NCBI RefSeq assembly: GCF_031119625.1 | Contig: NZ_JAVHZV010000018.1 | Location: 1 to 64,000, forward strand | Origin: Pseudomonas sp. G34 | GTDB taxonomy: Bacteria > Pseudomonadota > Gammaproteobacteria > Pseudomonadales > Pseudomonadaceae | Direction: 5' to 3' | Length of the DNA: 64,000 bases | In this document: positions 9,190 through 18,797 of the stretch, one piece after another | Layout of the letters: each line of letters opens with the position of its first letter | Position numbering within the stretch: position 1 is the first letter of the stretch | The notes under the pieces: model-generated | What the model was told of the DNA's origin: nothing | What the model saw: only the letters and a program-made list of their open reading frames with translations | Database searches by the model: none | Translations under genes and position numbers: made by a program

Positions 9190-10302
9190 CTATTTAACCA
9201 GGCTCCGCACAATTTTCTCGACCACTTCAGCATTCATATATGGATGCATAGGGAGACTCATCACCTGTTCTGCCACCTCATCACCTATCGGCAAACTAGC
9301 AGCCCTGTCAGCCACAGCCGGCTGTTTATTCAACGGAATCGGGTAATGCACAGCAGTGGGGACGCCGACCTTGTTCAGTTGTTCCTGAACGACCTCCCTA
9401 TCACGGACGCGAATGGTGTACTGGGCGTAAGCACTTGTGTTGTGAGGTTCGATGTGGGGGATTGCAATGATGCCAGAAGCCCTGCTCGCAAGGCCATCAG
9501 CCCTGCCAGGTGCCAGTAGCTCGTTGTAGCGAGCTGCAACCTGCTTGCGTAGAGCAATTTCGTCTTCGAAGATATCCAGCTTGGACAATAGAATGGCAGC
9601 CTGCAGGGTATCCAAGCGGCTATTCACTCCCACTCGGATATGGTGATAGCGGCGATCCTGGCCATGCCGGGCGATCTGGCGCAGTACCTTTGCCAACTCG
9701 TCGTCATTGGTGAAAATCGCACCGCCGTCGCCATAACAACCCAAGGGCTTGCTAGGGAAGAAACTGGTGCAAGCAATAGTGGTCAGGTTACAAGAACGTT
9801 TTTCCTTGTATGTGGCACCAAAGCTTTGTGCAGCATCTTCGATTACCGGGATACCGTATTTAGCGGCAATAGCGTTGATGGAATCGAAGTCGGCACACTG
9901 ACCATAGAGAGATACCGGGATAATTGCCTTGGTACGAGGAGTGATGGATGCTTCCAATAATATCGGATCGAGGTTAAATGTCCGTGGATCAATATCTATG
10001 TAAACAGGCTTTGCACCTAACAGGGCGACGGTTTCTGCCGTTGCTATATACGTGAATCCCGGGGTAATGACCTCATCACCCGGACCGATCCCTAAAGCCA
10101 TCTGGGCAATCTGCAGAGCGTCGGTGCCATTAGCACAGGTAATACAGTGCTTAGCCCCGGTATAAGCGGCAAGCTTTTCCTCTAACTCAGCCACTTCAGG
10201 GCCGAGAATATATTGACCATGCGCCAGAACTCGCTGAATACTGGCATCAATTTTGTCTTTGATACGGGCCTGCTGAGCTTTCAGGTCGATGAACTCAATC
10301 AT
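9190..10302 (-). CDS. wbpE: UDP-2-acetamido-2-deoxy-3-oxo-glucuronate aminotransferase
   Basis: This PLP-dependent DegT/DnrJ/EryC1 enzyme transfers an amino group to C3 of the 3-keto sugar made by WbpB, giving UDP-GlcNAc(3NH2)A. It has 370 residues. The start [14 protein letters not shown], the cofactor segment [11 protein letters not shown] and [16 protein letters not shown] place the PLP lysine at residue 185, as in P. aeruginosa WbpE. Its stop is one base upstream of the rmlB start. It works with WbpA, WbpB and WbpD encoded just upstream. Confidence 0.93.
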   Translation of the reverse strand: MIEFIDLKAQQARIKDKIDASIQRVLAHGQYILGPEVAELEEKLAAYTGAKHCITCANGTDALQIAQMALGIGPGDEVITPGFTYIATAETVALLGAKPVYIDIDPRTFNLDPILLEASITPRTKAIIPVSLYGQCADFDSINAIAAKYGIPVIEDAAQSFGATYKEKRSCNLTTIACTSFFPSKPLGCYGDGGAIFTNDDELAKVLRQIARHGQDRRYHHIRVGVNSRLDTLQAAILLSKLDIFEDEIALRKQVAARYNELLAPGRADGLASRASGIIAIPHIEPHNTSAYAQYTIRVRDREVVQEQLNKVGVPTAVHYPIPLNKQPAVADRAASLPIGDEVAEQVMSLPMHPYMNAEVVEKIVRSLVK

Positions 10303-10886
10303 TACTGCGCATCCACTTTATTCAGTTTATTGCCACTCAGCACATAACGCGCACCAGTATGCGGACATACCACCTGCCCCTCTCCGTGAAGCGGTAGCCC
10401 CAGTTGCTCGCCGAACTCGCTCATCCAGCCTATTTGGCGCGCCGGCACGCCGACCATCAATGCGTAAGCAGGTACATCCTTGTTGACCACCGCACCGGCC
10501 CCGACAAAAGCAAACTCTCCAATGGTCACGCCACAGACGATGGTGCAGTTGGCGCCTAGCGTTGCGCCTTGCTGAACCAAGGTATCCCGGTATTGGTTCT
10601 TGCGCTCAATCAGTGATCGTGGGTTGTAGACGTTAGTGAATACCATGCTCGGTCCGCAAAACACTCCGTCTTCAAGGGTCACATTGTCGTAGACCGAAAC
10701 GTTATTCTGCACCTTGCAATGGTCGCCAATTACCACTTTATTGCCAACGAACACGTTCTGACCCAGTGACACGCCCTTACCAATGCGCGCACCGCCACAG
10801 ACATGTACGAAGTGCCAAATCCGAGAACCATCGCCGATCTGGGCGCCCTCATCGATAATGGCGGATGGATGTACCCGATAGTCCAT
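10302..10886 (-). CDS. wbpD: UDP-2-acetamido-3-amino-2,3-dideoxy-glucuronate N-acetyltransferase
   Basis: The 194-residue hexapeptide acetyltransferase acetylates the 3-amino group, giving UDP-GlcNAc(3NAc)A. Left-handed beta-helix repeats fill residues 5-150, with the conserved [17 protein letters not shown] and [20 protein letters not shown], followed by a short C-terminal tail. The sequence resembles P. aeruginosa WbpD throughout. The stop touches the wbpE start, which fits coupled translation and channelled chemistry. Confidence 0.93.
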   Translation of the reverse strand: MDYRVHPSAIIDEGAQIGDGSRIWHFVHVCGGARIGKGVSLGQNVFVGNKVVIGDHCKVQNNVSVYDNVTLEDGVFCGPSMVFTNVYNPRSLIERKNQYRDTLVQQGATLGANCTIVCGVTIGEFAFVGAGAVVNKDVPAYALMVGVPARQIGWMSEFGEQLGLPLHGEGQVVCPHTGARYVLSGNKLNKVDAQ

Positions 10887-10893
10887 GGACGCC

Positions 10894-11853
<960 letters not shown>

Positions 11854-11916
11854 TTATGAAACAGTCGCCCTACTAAGCACTAGAGCCTCGCAGGGCAGGA
11901 ACTGCATGGCGACCGA

Positions 11917-13221
11917 TCAGGCTTTGATGATGTGCTCGGCCGGACTACGGTATTTACCACGGCTGTCAACGATCAGGCGGGCATGCTGCTTGATCAGCTC
12001 ATAGTCGAACTTGTCGTGATCAGTGGCTAGCACCACCGCATCAAAGCTGGCCAGGTTTTCTATCGTCAATGCCTCGCTGCTCAGCTCGAAATGGTGTTCG
12101 CGCATTTTCGGGAAGACCGGCACATGGGGGTCACTGTAGGCGACAAGCCCCCCCTTAGCTTCGATCAGTTCCATGATCTCCACAGAGGGAGATTCGCGCA
12201 TATCATCCACATTCTTTTTGTAGGCGATGCCCAGCACCAAGACTCGGCTCCCCTTGAGCGCCTTGCCGCTTTCATTAAGCCCGTCCATCAGCTTGCTCAG
12301 GACATACTCCGGCATCGCCTGATTGACCTCACCGGACAGCTCAATGAAACGAGTGTGCAGACCGTATTCACGAGCCTTCCAGGTCAGATAAAAGGGATCG
12401 ATGGGAATGCAATGCCCCCCTAGGCCCGGCCCCGGGTAGTAGGCGGTAAAACCGAACGGTTTGGTTGCTGCCGCATCCACCACCTCAAAAATATCAATAC
12501 CCATCCGGTCAGCAACGACCTTCATTTCATTGACTAGGCCAATATTGACTGCACGATGGATATTCTCCAGCAGCTTGGTCATTTCCGCGGCTTTCGTGGA
12601 GCTCACTGGAACGACTCGATCAATCGCCTGCTCATAGAGCGAAATGCCCACTTCCAGGCATGCCGGCGTGTGGCCACCAATCACCTTAGGAATAGTGCGA
12701 GTTTCGAAATTCGGATTACCTGGGTCTTCTCGCTCTGGGGAGTAGACGAGAAAGATATTCTCGCCAACAACTAGGCCGCCTTCTTGAACACGGGGCAGGA
12801 GCTCCTCCTCGGTGGTGCCGGGATAGGTAGTGCTTTCCAGCGACACAACTTGGCCCGCTCGAAGGTAAGGCTTGATGGCGTTGGTGGTGTTGATCACGAA
12901 GCTCATGTCCGGTTCGCGATATTTGTTCAAAGGAGTAGGTACGCAGAGCACCAAAGCATCACATTCCGCGGCTCGTGAAAAATCGGCAGTTGCCTCAAAG
13001 CCATTAGATAGCGCATTTCCGATCAAATCAGACGAGATATGCTCGATATAACTCTCGCCTGCATTCAGCTTGCTGACCTTTTCACTGTCGATGTCTATGC
13101 CGAGAACGCGATAGCCAATAGCGTTGTAGCGCAACATCAATGGAAGGCCTACATAACCTAACCCGACGATGCCCACAACCGCTTCTTTCGATGAAAACTT
13201 ATTAATAACTATCTTCTTCAC
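11917..13221 (-). CDS. wbpA: UDP-N-acetyl-D-glucosamine 6-dehydrogenase
   Basis: The enzyme oxidises UDP-GlcNAc at C6 to UDP-GlcNAcA with NAD, the first committed step of the pathway. At 434 residues it has the UDP-glucose/GDP-mannose dehydrogenase layout: Rossmann motif VGLGYVGLP (about residues 19-27), a central dimer domain, the catalytic cysteine in [17 protein letters not shown] (about 265-281), and a C-terminal UDP-binding domain with [15 protein letters not shown]. It is the second gene of the cluster, 75 bases after wzz, as in serotype loci of P. aeruginosa. Confidence 0.94.
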   Translation of the reverse strand: MKKIVINKFSSKEAVVGIVGLGYVGLPLMLRYNAIGYRVLGIDIDSEKVSKLNAGESYIEHISSDLIGNALSNGFEATADFSRAAECDALVLCVPTPLNKYREPDMSFVINTTNAIKPYLRAGQVVSLESTTYPGTTEEELLPRVQEGGLVVGENIFLVYSPEREDPGNPNFETRTIPKVIGGHTPACLEVGISLYEQAIDRVVPVSSTKAAEMTKLLENIHRAVNIGLVNEMKVVADRMGIDIFEVVDAAATKPFGFTAYYPGPGLGGHCIPIDPFYLTWKAREYGLHTRFIELSGEVNQAMPEYVLSKLMDGLNESGKALKGSRVLVLGIAYKKNVDDMRESPSVEIMELIEAKGGLVAYSDPHVPVFPKMREHHFELSSEALTIENLASFDAVVLATDHDKFDYELIKQHARLIVDSRGKYRSPAEHIIKA

Positions 13222-13296
13222 AAAAACCTCATAAGAGTTGCTTTAATTGAGCACTGCGTTTATCAGCTGCACACCCATAGCCAAGCAGCTCATTAG

Positions 13297-14580
13297 TCAC
13301 TCTATAGCTCGTGGCGCCAGAATAATTGTACCGAGCGCTATAATGACGCCCAGCACAGCCCCACCCAATATGCCAAACAACAAAATCATAATTCTCTTAG
13401 GTTTAATTGAAGAGCGTGGATAAATAGCCTGCTGATCAATATTTACAAGTTCCAACTTAGTCAAATCTAAATTCAGCGCTTTTAACGCGGCGGCTTCTTT
13501 GCTCCATTTCGCATAGTCGCCGATAAACAGATCCTCTTCCTCGCGTTGCTTGAGCAATTGAATCTGCCTGTTCTGCTCCAGTAGCCGCAGTTCGGTCTGA
13601 ATCTTGGCGATGCGCGGCTCGGTAAAATCGTCCGAGCGGCGTTTCTGCAGAGCGGTACGTTCAGCTTCCAAGGCCTCGCTACCCATGAAGTACAATGGAA
13701 TCTGCTGGTTGTTGACCTCGGTGCGAATCACATTGCCCGACGCAGGAACTTGTGCGGTTTCGCCCAAAGAGGACGGCGTGCTGGGCTTTTCGATGCTTAG
13801 TGATTTGGCAATAAGAATAGCTTCGTTCAACTGCGCAATTCGATCGTCGCGGCGGGTGCGAAGCTGTTTGCGCAACGCACTGAGTTCATCATTGAGTTGG
13901 GCGCGCTTGAGTGCATCCCCCTCTTCCAGCCCAGCGATTTGCGCCTGCTTATCGGCTTGGTAGGCCGCTCGCTCGGCAGCCATATTCTGCTCGAGCTTTT
14001 CCAACCTGTTCTGGATGATCACCTCGACATCCTTGGCAATAGCGATACGCTCCTGCTCGATCACATATTCGATCAAGCCATTGACTACATCTGCGCCCTT
14101 AACTCCCCAAGGGTAGGTATAAGCCAAGCCTATGTAAGGAAAACCACCGTCGCTTTTCTTCGGGTCTGGCCGAAGAATCGCGAAGCTTTCATTTATCTGG
14201 TTCAAACCCTGCTCCAAGGTCTGATCGTCGCTGATGGCGTCCGGCCCGAACAGATCCTGATGCTTACGGTAAAAGGCCAAGCGGTATTCATAGGAGCTGA
14301 TACCCGAGCCCACGCGCTGCAGCGCCTCATCTGGGGTGAGCTTGTACACTTGGGAGGCATTCAACTCATCAAGTACGTTCATTGCCACCGGACGTAACAC
14401 GCTCTGAGTCTTGTAATACTTGGTCGCAAAGAGGGCATAGGCGATTGCGATCAGGGTGACAACTGCTGTTACGCCTAAGATCAGCCGCTTGCGTGCCCAT
14501 AGCGCACGTATGAGCTCGCCCAGATCGATTTCATCGTTCTGCTGGCTAGTATTGGGAGCTTGCGACATAGACTCAGTCAT
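13297..14580 (-). CDS. wzz: O-antigen chain-length regulator Wzz
   Basis: The protein sets O-antigen chain length by forming periplasmic oligomers around the polymerase. Its 427 residues have the Wzz plan: a short cytosolic tail (DEIDLGELIRALWARKR), a first helix at about residues 34-53, a long periplasmic coiled-coil-rich domain, and a second helix near residues 398-418 preceded by the Pro-rich IYPRSSIKPKRIM motif. It is the first gene of the O-antigen operon, after a long leader that carries a JUMPstart-like element. Confidence 0.92.
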   Translation of the reverse strand: MTESMSQAPNTSQQNDEIDLGELIRALWARKRLILGVTAVVTLIAIAYALFATKYYKTQSVLRPVAMNVLDELNASQVYKLTPDEALQRVGSGISSYEYRLAFYRKHQDLFGPDAISDDQTLEQGLNQINESFAILRPDPKKSDGGFPYIGLAYTYPWGVKGADVVNGLIEYVIEQERIAIAKDVEVIIQNRLEKLEQNMAAERAAYQADKQAQIAGLEEGDALKRAQLNDELSALRKQLRTRRDDRIAQLNEAILIAKSLSIEKPSTPSSLGETAQVPASGNVIRTEVNNQQIPLYFMGSEALEAERTALQKRRSDDFTEPRIAKIQTELRLLEQNRQIQLLKQREEEDLFIGDYAKWSKEAAALKALNLDLTKLELVNIDQQAIYPRSSIKPKRIMILLFGILGGAVLGVIIALGTIILAPRAIE

Positions 14581-15124
14581 CCTGTTTCAAAGCGGTAGAA
14601 AAGACATACGGCGAGCGCTAACGGCGCAAGGCCGTAAGTTCGCAATGAAGGAAGTGTGGGCTGAAAACTCGTATATGCCCCATTTGCACAGGTGAGAACC
14701 ATGCAAGGCAGCGCTGCAACGAGGCCAACCAGGAGCACGGAGAAAGCGGGCGGAGCCGCCAAACGCATGAGGAAGAGGAAGGCGCATGCGCAAGCTCAAG
14801 CGAGTGAACGGGGTATGGCAGCGCTGGCTTTTTTGAATTTCAGGCATCATTTCGCGGGTTCAGGCAAACCGTTGCCTTCACTACATTCCTCTTGAGCCTG
14901 CAATTGAGGCAGGCTGTGATCTTCACCATCGCTCGACACCCGGGAGCACGAATGCCTACGTATTCGCTCCCGAGAAGTAGCTCCTGATGGCCATAGCATC
15001 GAATGCCGAGCCAGGCGCTGTCGAGCACCGCATTCTACTCATTATTCACTGAGAATTTGCCATCTGTGTGACGAAAATCTCATACCGTTTGTATATAAGC
15101 AGCCTTAGGATCGCTCACGCCCCG
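14581..15124 (-). other. Long untranslated leader of the O-antigen operon
   Basis: About 545 bases between the ops-like site and wzz hold no supportable gene. Two short inverted repeats are visible. One is at 14941-14972 (CGGGAGC pairs with GCTCCCG around a central loop). The other is at about 14895-14916 (AGCCTG pairs with CAGGCT). A minus-strand -10-like TAGAAT lies near 15030, but I see no convincing -35. Long leaders after ops sites are usual for RfaH-controlled polysaccharide operons. Confidence 0.5.
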
Positions 15125-15166
15125 CCGCTACTGCCGAGGCGGCGCGGTTGGATAGTTTACCAGAGC
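15125..15166 (-). promoter_or_regulatory. JUMPstart/ops-like element upstream of the O-antigen operon
   Basis: Reading the minus strand, GCTCTGGTAA (15157-15166) is followed by GGCAGTAGCGG (15125-15135). The JUMPstart consensus has GCTCTGGTAG and then the ops core GGCGGTAGCGT; the second block matches the core at 9 of 11 bases. The spacing between the blocks is about 8 bases longer than in the enterobacterial element. In other bacteria ops recruits the antiterminator RfaH to polysaccharide operons. I infer a similar role here. Confidence 0.6.
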
Positions 15167-15185
15167 GCTCTTTGTCCCGACGTCA

Positions 15186-16688
15186 CTAACCCGCACCATT
15201 AGTCGCGCCGCCAATGACCGCTGACAGCCCCGCGCTCGCATATCGACATAGCAGCGCTTGCCGCAATGCCGACTTGGCCCCCTCCTCCCCATGCACCAAC
15301 CGAATCTCCCCCGGCCACTGCTCCATCGCTGTCACGAAGCCGACCAACCCCGCCTGATCGGCATGTGCCGAGTACCCGCCGATGCTATGCACGGCTGCAC
15401 GAATGTCGTAGCGCTGGCCATCGAATTCCACATAGCCGTTGCGCGGGCCGAAGCGCTGGATAGCATGGCCGGGCGTGCCGCGGGCCTGGTAGCCGACGAA
15501 CAGCACGTCGTGCCGTGGGTCGCCGAGCATGGCCTTGAGGTAGTTGACGATACGGCCGCTGGTGCACATGCCGTTGCCGGCGATGACGATGGCGGGCCGG
15601 GCGCTGCTGACCAGATGATTGAGAATTTTCTGATGAGCGGCGTGGCTGTCGACGGTGATTAGTTGCTCGAACGCCAGCGGCCTTCTGCCGGACTGCACGC
15701 GGGCCTGGGCTTCGTCGTTCCAGTGGTCTTTAAGTTCGCGATAGGCCTGGGTGAAGCGGCTGGCCAGGGGTGAGTCGAGGATGATGGGCAGGCGTGGCCA
15801 GTCGGGTTCAGCAGGGGCATTTGGTGCGGCTTGAAGATTTTCGCGGGCGTGGCCCGCTCCCACAGGGGCTTCTGGAGCGGCGGCGGTGTCCAGCTTTTTG
15901 CTGTGGATGATGTCTTCCAGTTCGTAGAGCAGTTCCTGGGTGCGGCCGACGCTGAAGGCGGGTATCAGCACGGTACCGTTGTTGGCCAGGGCATGCTCGA
16001 TGACCTGCTCCAGGCGCTGGCGGCGGGTGCTGCGGTCTTCGTGCAGGCGGTCGCCGTAGGTGCTTTCCAGCACCAGGATATCGGCACGGCGTGGCGGCAC
16101 GCAGGGCTTGAGGATCGGCGCGCCCGGGGCGCCAAGGTCGCCCGAGAAGACGACACGCGTGCTGGCTTCGCCTGGGCGGTACTGCACATCGATTTCCACG
16201 TAGGCAGAGCCGAGCATATGGGCCGCGCGCTGCAGGCGCACCTTGGCCTCCAGGCCTTGATCATTGTGCAGGGTGAACCAGTACTCGTAGGGCAGCGCGA
16301 TGATTCGCTCCTGTACCTGCTTGAGGTAGCGCTCTACCTGCTTCTGGTCCCGGCTGCAGGTGAGCTTGAAGGCGTCCTCCAGCACGATGGGCAGCAGTTT
16401 GGCCGAGGGCTCGCTGCAGAGGATCGGCCCCTTGAAGCCGGCGGCCAACAGATAGGGAATGCGCCCCACATGGTCGGCGTGCACATGGGTGACGATCAGG
16501 GCACGAATGCCCTCGAGCGAGAATTCGATGAGTTGGTGGTCGGCCCGCGCACCGAGTGGCGATGCATCGGCGCCCTGGAACAGGCCGCAGTCGATGAGGA
16601 CGCTGCTGTGCTGGGTGATATGCAGTTGGTGGCAGGAGCCGGTTACGCCGTCTTGGGCACCATGGTGGCTGATGTACGGGTACTCCAT
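15186..16688 (-). CDS. Beta-CASP metallo-beta-lactamase-fold RNase
   Basis: The 500-residue protein belongs to the CPSF73/YSH1-like RNA-processing nucleases. Motif 2, HVHADH, is at residues 68-73. Further zinc ligands are AAHMLGS with its histidine and FSGDLG with its aspartate. The beta-CASP domain follows, with IPAFSVGRTQELL and AGNGMCTSGRIVNYLK, and the final RNA-specificity motif is HSIGGYSAHAD. An endo- or exoribonuclease role is expected; the RNA target is unknown. Residues about 275-283 (VGAGHARE) are encoded by an in-frame REP element, in a low-complexity linker of Ala and Pro. It precedes the O-antigen leader on the same strand and may share transcription with it. Confidence 0.85.
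   Translation of the reverse strand: MEYPYISHHGAQDGVTGSCHQLHITQHSSVLIDCGLFQGADASPLGARADHQLIEFSLEGIRALIVTHVHADHVGRIPYLLAAGFKGPILCSEPSAKLLPIVLEDAFKLTCSRDQKQVERYLKQVQERIIALPYEYWFTLHNDQGLEAKVRLQRAAHMLGSAYVEIDVQYRPGEASTRVVFSGDLGAPGAPILKPCVPPRRADILVLESTYGDRLHEDRSTRRQRLEQVIEHALANNGTVLIPAFSVGRTQELLYELEDIIHSKKLDTAAAPEAPVGAGHARENLQAAPNAPAEPDWPRLPIILDSPLASRFTQAYRELKDHWNDEAQARVQSGRRPLAFEQLITVDSHAAHQKILNHLVSSARPAIVIAGNGMCTSGRIVNYLKAMLGDPRHDVLFVGYQARGTPGHAIQRFGPRNGYVEFDGQRYDIRAAVHSIGGYSAHADQAGLVGFVTAMEQWPGEIRLVHGEEGAKSALRQALLCRYASAGLSAVIGGATNGAG
15842..15864. repeat. REP element inside the RNase coding sequence
   Basis: CGCGGGCGTGGCCCGCTCCCAC is the Pseudomonas REP palindrome and differs by one base from the copies at 16891 and 20093. 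It is read in frame as VGAGHARE on the minus strand. Confidence 0.85.
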
Positions 16689-16804
16689 CGGTTAATCCCT
16701 TAACGTCTGGCAGGTGAATTTTTGAGGGGGCGTAATGATGCGTTATGGGGCGCATTGAATAAAGAGGCAGGGCATATAGTGTTTTGCTAAATCTGCGCTT
16801 GATT

Positions 16805-16836
16805 CCCCGGGTATCGCTGCGCTCAACCCAGGCTAC
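16805..16836. repeat. Palindromic CCCGGG(T)...ACCC(A/G)GGCTAC repeat
   Basis: CCCCGGGTATCGCTGCGCTC and the following AACCCAGGCTAC form an imperfect hairpin. Close copies occur at 21339, 18760, 31757 and 31843, so it is a dispersed intergenic repeat family. Confidence 0.7.
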
Positions 16837-16890
16837 AGCGGCTCAGGCAAGCTAGTGGCCAGGTTTGCAAGCTGAGCGTCACTCGGCAAA

Positions 16891-16914
16891 TCGCGGGCAT
16901 GGCCCGCTCCCACA
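16891..16914. repeat. REP element
   Basis: TCGCGGGCATGGCCCGCTCC followed by CAC is the Pseudomonas REP sequence, with GCGGGC pairing with GCCCGC. Confidence 0.85.
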
Positions 16915-17125
16915 ACAGGAACCCGAGGATAGATGCCTTTGGCGACATCTGTTACGTAGAGACAGAGACCCAAATGCCTTACATGCTCAAAATAACTACT
17001 TGAAGGAAAAAATCGGTAATTTCACCGCGGCCTATTGCAGGCTGAGGATTGCGCGCCAATGCCATTCGCATGGCGCCGGGTGCTCAAAGGGCAACTGATG
17101 CGGATGTCAGCACAAGCCAGGAGAA

Positions 17126-17413
17126 TCACTCGTCCTCGTCGTTCACCCGATCACGCAACTCCTTGCCCGGCTTGAAGTGCGGGACGAACTTGCCATCCAG
17201 ACGCACTGACTGGCCCGTCTTGGGGTTACGGCCCACCCGCGGGGCGCGGTAATGAAGGGAGAAACTGCCGAAGCCACGGATCTCGATGCGATCGCCAGTC
17301 GCCAGCGCCTGGGACATCTGTTCCAGCATGGTCTTGATGGCCAGCTCGACATCTTTGTTTGAAAGCTGCCCTTGGTGGGTGACGATTCTTTCGATCAACT
17401 CCGACTTGGTCAT
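17126..17413 (-). CDS. ihfB: Integration host factor beta subunit
   Basis: The protein is one half of the IHF heterodimer that bends DNA sharply; among other roles it assists sigma-54 promoters such as those found later in this window. At 95 residues it matches P. aeruginosa IhfB closely. It begins [18 protein letters not shown], has the [14 protein letters not shown] core and the DNA-contacting beta-arm with [12 protein letters not shown], where the intercalating proline lies. In Pseudomonas it normally follows rpsA directly. Here rpsA is not upstream and a YheU gene on the other strand is found instead. Confidence 0.97.
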   Translation of the reverse strand: MTKSELIERIVTHQGQLSNKDVELAIKTMLEQMSQALATGDRIEIRGFGSFSLHYRAPRVGRNPKTGQSVRLDGKFVPHFKPGKELRDRVNDEDE

Positions 17414-17717
17414 ACTTTTCCCTTCGTTTTCAAGCGGCTATGTCACTCGATGGGAAGGTTGTAGCACGCTGATCAGCTTTTGAACAGCCTAAAAAATCAC
17501 CAGCTTCGAAAATGTGCTTGGCGTCTTGAATCGATTGCCGCTGATTCCGCTATGTGAATGTAAGTCGTTGACTGTGCAGCATTGTTGGCAAACGTGCTGA
17601 TTCGCCCTCGATACCGGCAGGCACGAGGCACGAAAGGTGATCAAATGCCCGCGGGCGCCGTCCAAGCAAATCCACGCACTCGATGGTTAGAGACCGCCAG
17701 CGCCTCAGGAGAAAACC
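17414..17717. other. Intergenic region between divergent ihfB and yheU
   Basis: About 300 bases without a supportable gene. It should hold the ihfB promoter and the promoter of the YheU-family gene. No trace of rpsA coding sequence was recognised, so a rearrangement end point may lie here. Confidence 0.45.
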
Positions 17718-17957
17718 GTGCTGATCCCCGCCACTCTGCTCGAAGCAGATACCCTCACCCGCCTGATCGAAGACTTCGTCACCCGCGACGGCACCGACAA
17801 TGGCGACGAAACACCGCTGGAAACGCGGGTTGCTCGCGTACGCCGGGCGCTCGACAAGGGCGAAGCGGTAATCGTGTTCGACCCGGAAAGCCAGCAATGC
17901 CAACTGGCGCTCAAGCGCGACGTACCGAAGGAGTGGCTGGACCAGGATGAGGGCTAG
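17718..17957 (+). CDS. YheU family protein (UPF0270)
   Basis: This 79-residue protein matches the small UPF0270/YheU family. It begins MLIPATLLEADTLTRLIEDF, has the conserved REGTDYG-like segment here as RDGTDNGDETPLE, and ends with GEAVIVFDPESQQCQL. The start is a GTG at 17718 with CAGGAGA seven bases upstream. The function is not known; family members are predicted to be small soluble proteins. It stands alone on the plus strand. Confidence 0.88.
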   Translation: MLIPATLLEADTLTRLIEDFVTRDGTDNGDETPLETRVARVRRALDKGEAVIVFDPESQQCQLALKRDVPKEWLDQDEG

Positions 17958-18193
17958 TTAGCCGTGGTTTGTCATTGATTGCGCGTCATTTTGTACTGAC
18001 TGCTGGGCGTATTCGCCGAAGGCAGTACGCCGCGAGGCTGGCAGCATGCTTTTGCGGGTAGGTCGCCGCCTCCGACAGGCAAACTGTTCGCTTCGCTACG
18101 AGTGGCCGGCATCCCGGTCCGCCCTACGCAGCTGGCGGCGCACCCGCGAGTATGTATGAGCCGCGACCCGCGCCGAGTGGTTTGCTCAACGCC

Positions 18194-18628
18194 CTATCCA
18201 CGCAATCCCCCTTCCCGCTCCCAGGCACAGCGCACACGTAATGCGCCGTCCTGCGGGCTGTGCAGGCCATTCTCCGACTCCGCTTCCCAGCGAAAGGTGT
18301 GGGTACCGCTCAGCTCGGTTTCCAGGTGCACCACGGCACTGGCCCAGTACAGGCGCTTGAGCAGCGCCTCGAACTCGGCGACCCACAGTTTCCACTCGTA
18401 TTCGATGGTCTGGTAACTGGCCCCGAAGTGGATCACCTGGGTCTGGTACAGGCCACTGCCCGGTTGCTGGCAGCACGAAAACATCTCGCGCCCCAGAAAC
18501 GGCCAGGCGTCGCCGCTCGGCAAGGCGTCGAGTACCTGCTTGTTGAGCAGGCGCCGCAAGCGGCTCTCCGCCGGGCTGTCCGACGGCCAGTCACGAATGT
18601 TGCCGTAGACGATGGATTCCGATTCCAC
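18194..18628 (-). CDS. Conserved hypothetical protein
   Basis: The 144-residue soluble protein is rich in Trp and Glu, begins MESESIVYGNIRDWP and has a central FLGREMFSCCQQPGSGLYQ. I do not recognise a domain or a catalytic motif. The charged C-terminal half (HTFRWEAESENGLHS) alternates in a beta-sheet-like pattern. The codon choice is like the chromosome, and the frame outranks all overlapping frames, so I take it as real. A clean ATG lies at 18628. It is flanked by repeats and is probably transcribed alone. Confidence 0.65.
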   Translation of the reverse strand: MESESIVYGNIRDWPSDSPAESRLRRLLNKQVLDALPSGDAWPFLGREMFSCCQQPGSGLYQTQVIHFGASYQTIEYEWKLWVAEFEALLKRLYWASAVVHLETELSGTHTFRWEAESENGLHSPQDGALRVRCAWEREGGLRG

Positions 18629-18759
18629 GGGGGCACTCCGCTAAAAACTGGCAGCCTTCTATCACAGCCCGCGATGCAGGGGAATGCTGCGGGCAGAACG
18701 GTCGGTCAGGACGGTGATGGAGATCATTCAATCGCCCGGATTCACGGGTTAGCCATGCT

Positions 18760-18790
18760 TCCGGGTTGAGCTGCACTCTACCCGGGCTAC
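18760..18790. repeat. CCCGGG-type dispersed repeat, diverged copy
   Basis: CTTCCGGGTTGAGCTGCACT followed by CTACCCGGGCTAC resembles the copies at 16805 and 21339. It lies just downstream of the MFS gene. Confidence 0.55.
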
Positions 18791-18797
18791 CAGGTAG

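Larger units (their letters stand above)
16689..17125. other. Gene-free interval between ihfB and the RNase gene, with two repeats
   Basis: No coding sequence is supported in this interval. It holds one REP element and one CCCGGG-type repeat (listed separately). The lapA-like gene that often follows ihfB in Pseudomonas is not here. Confidence 0.6.
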
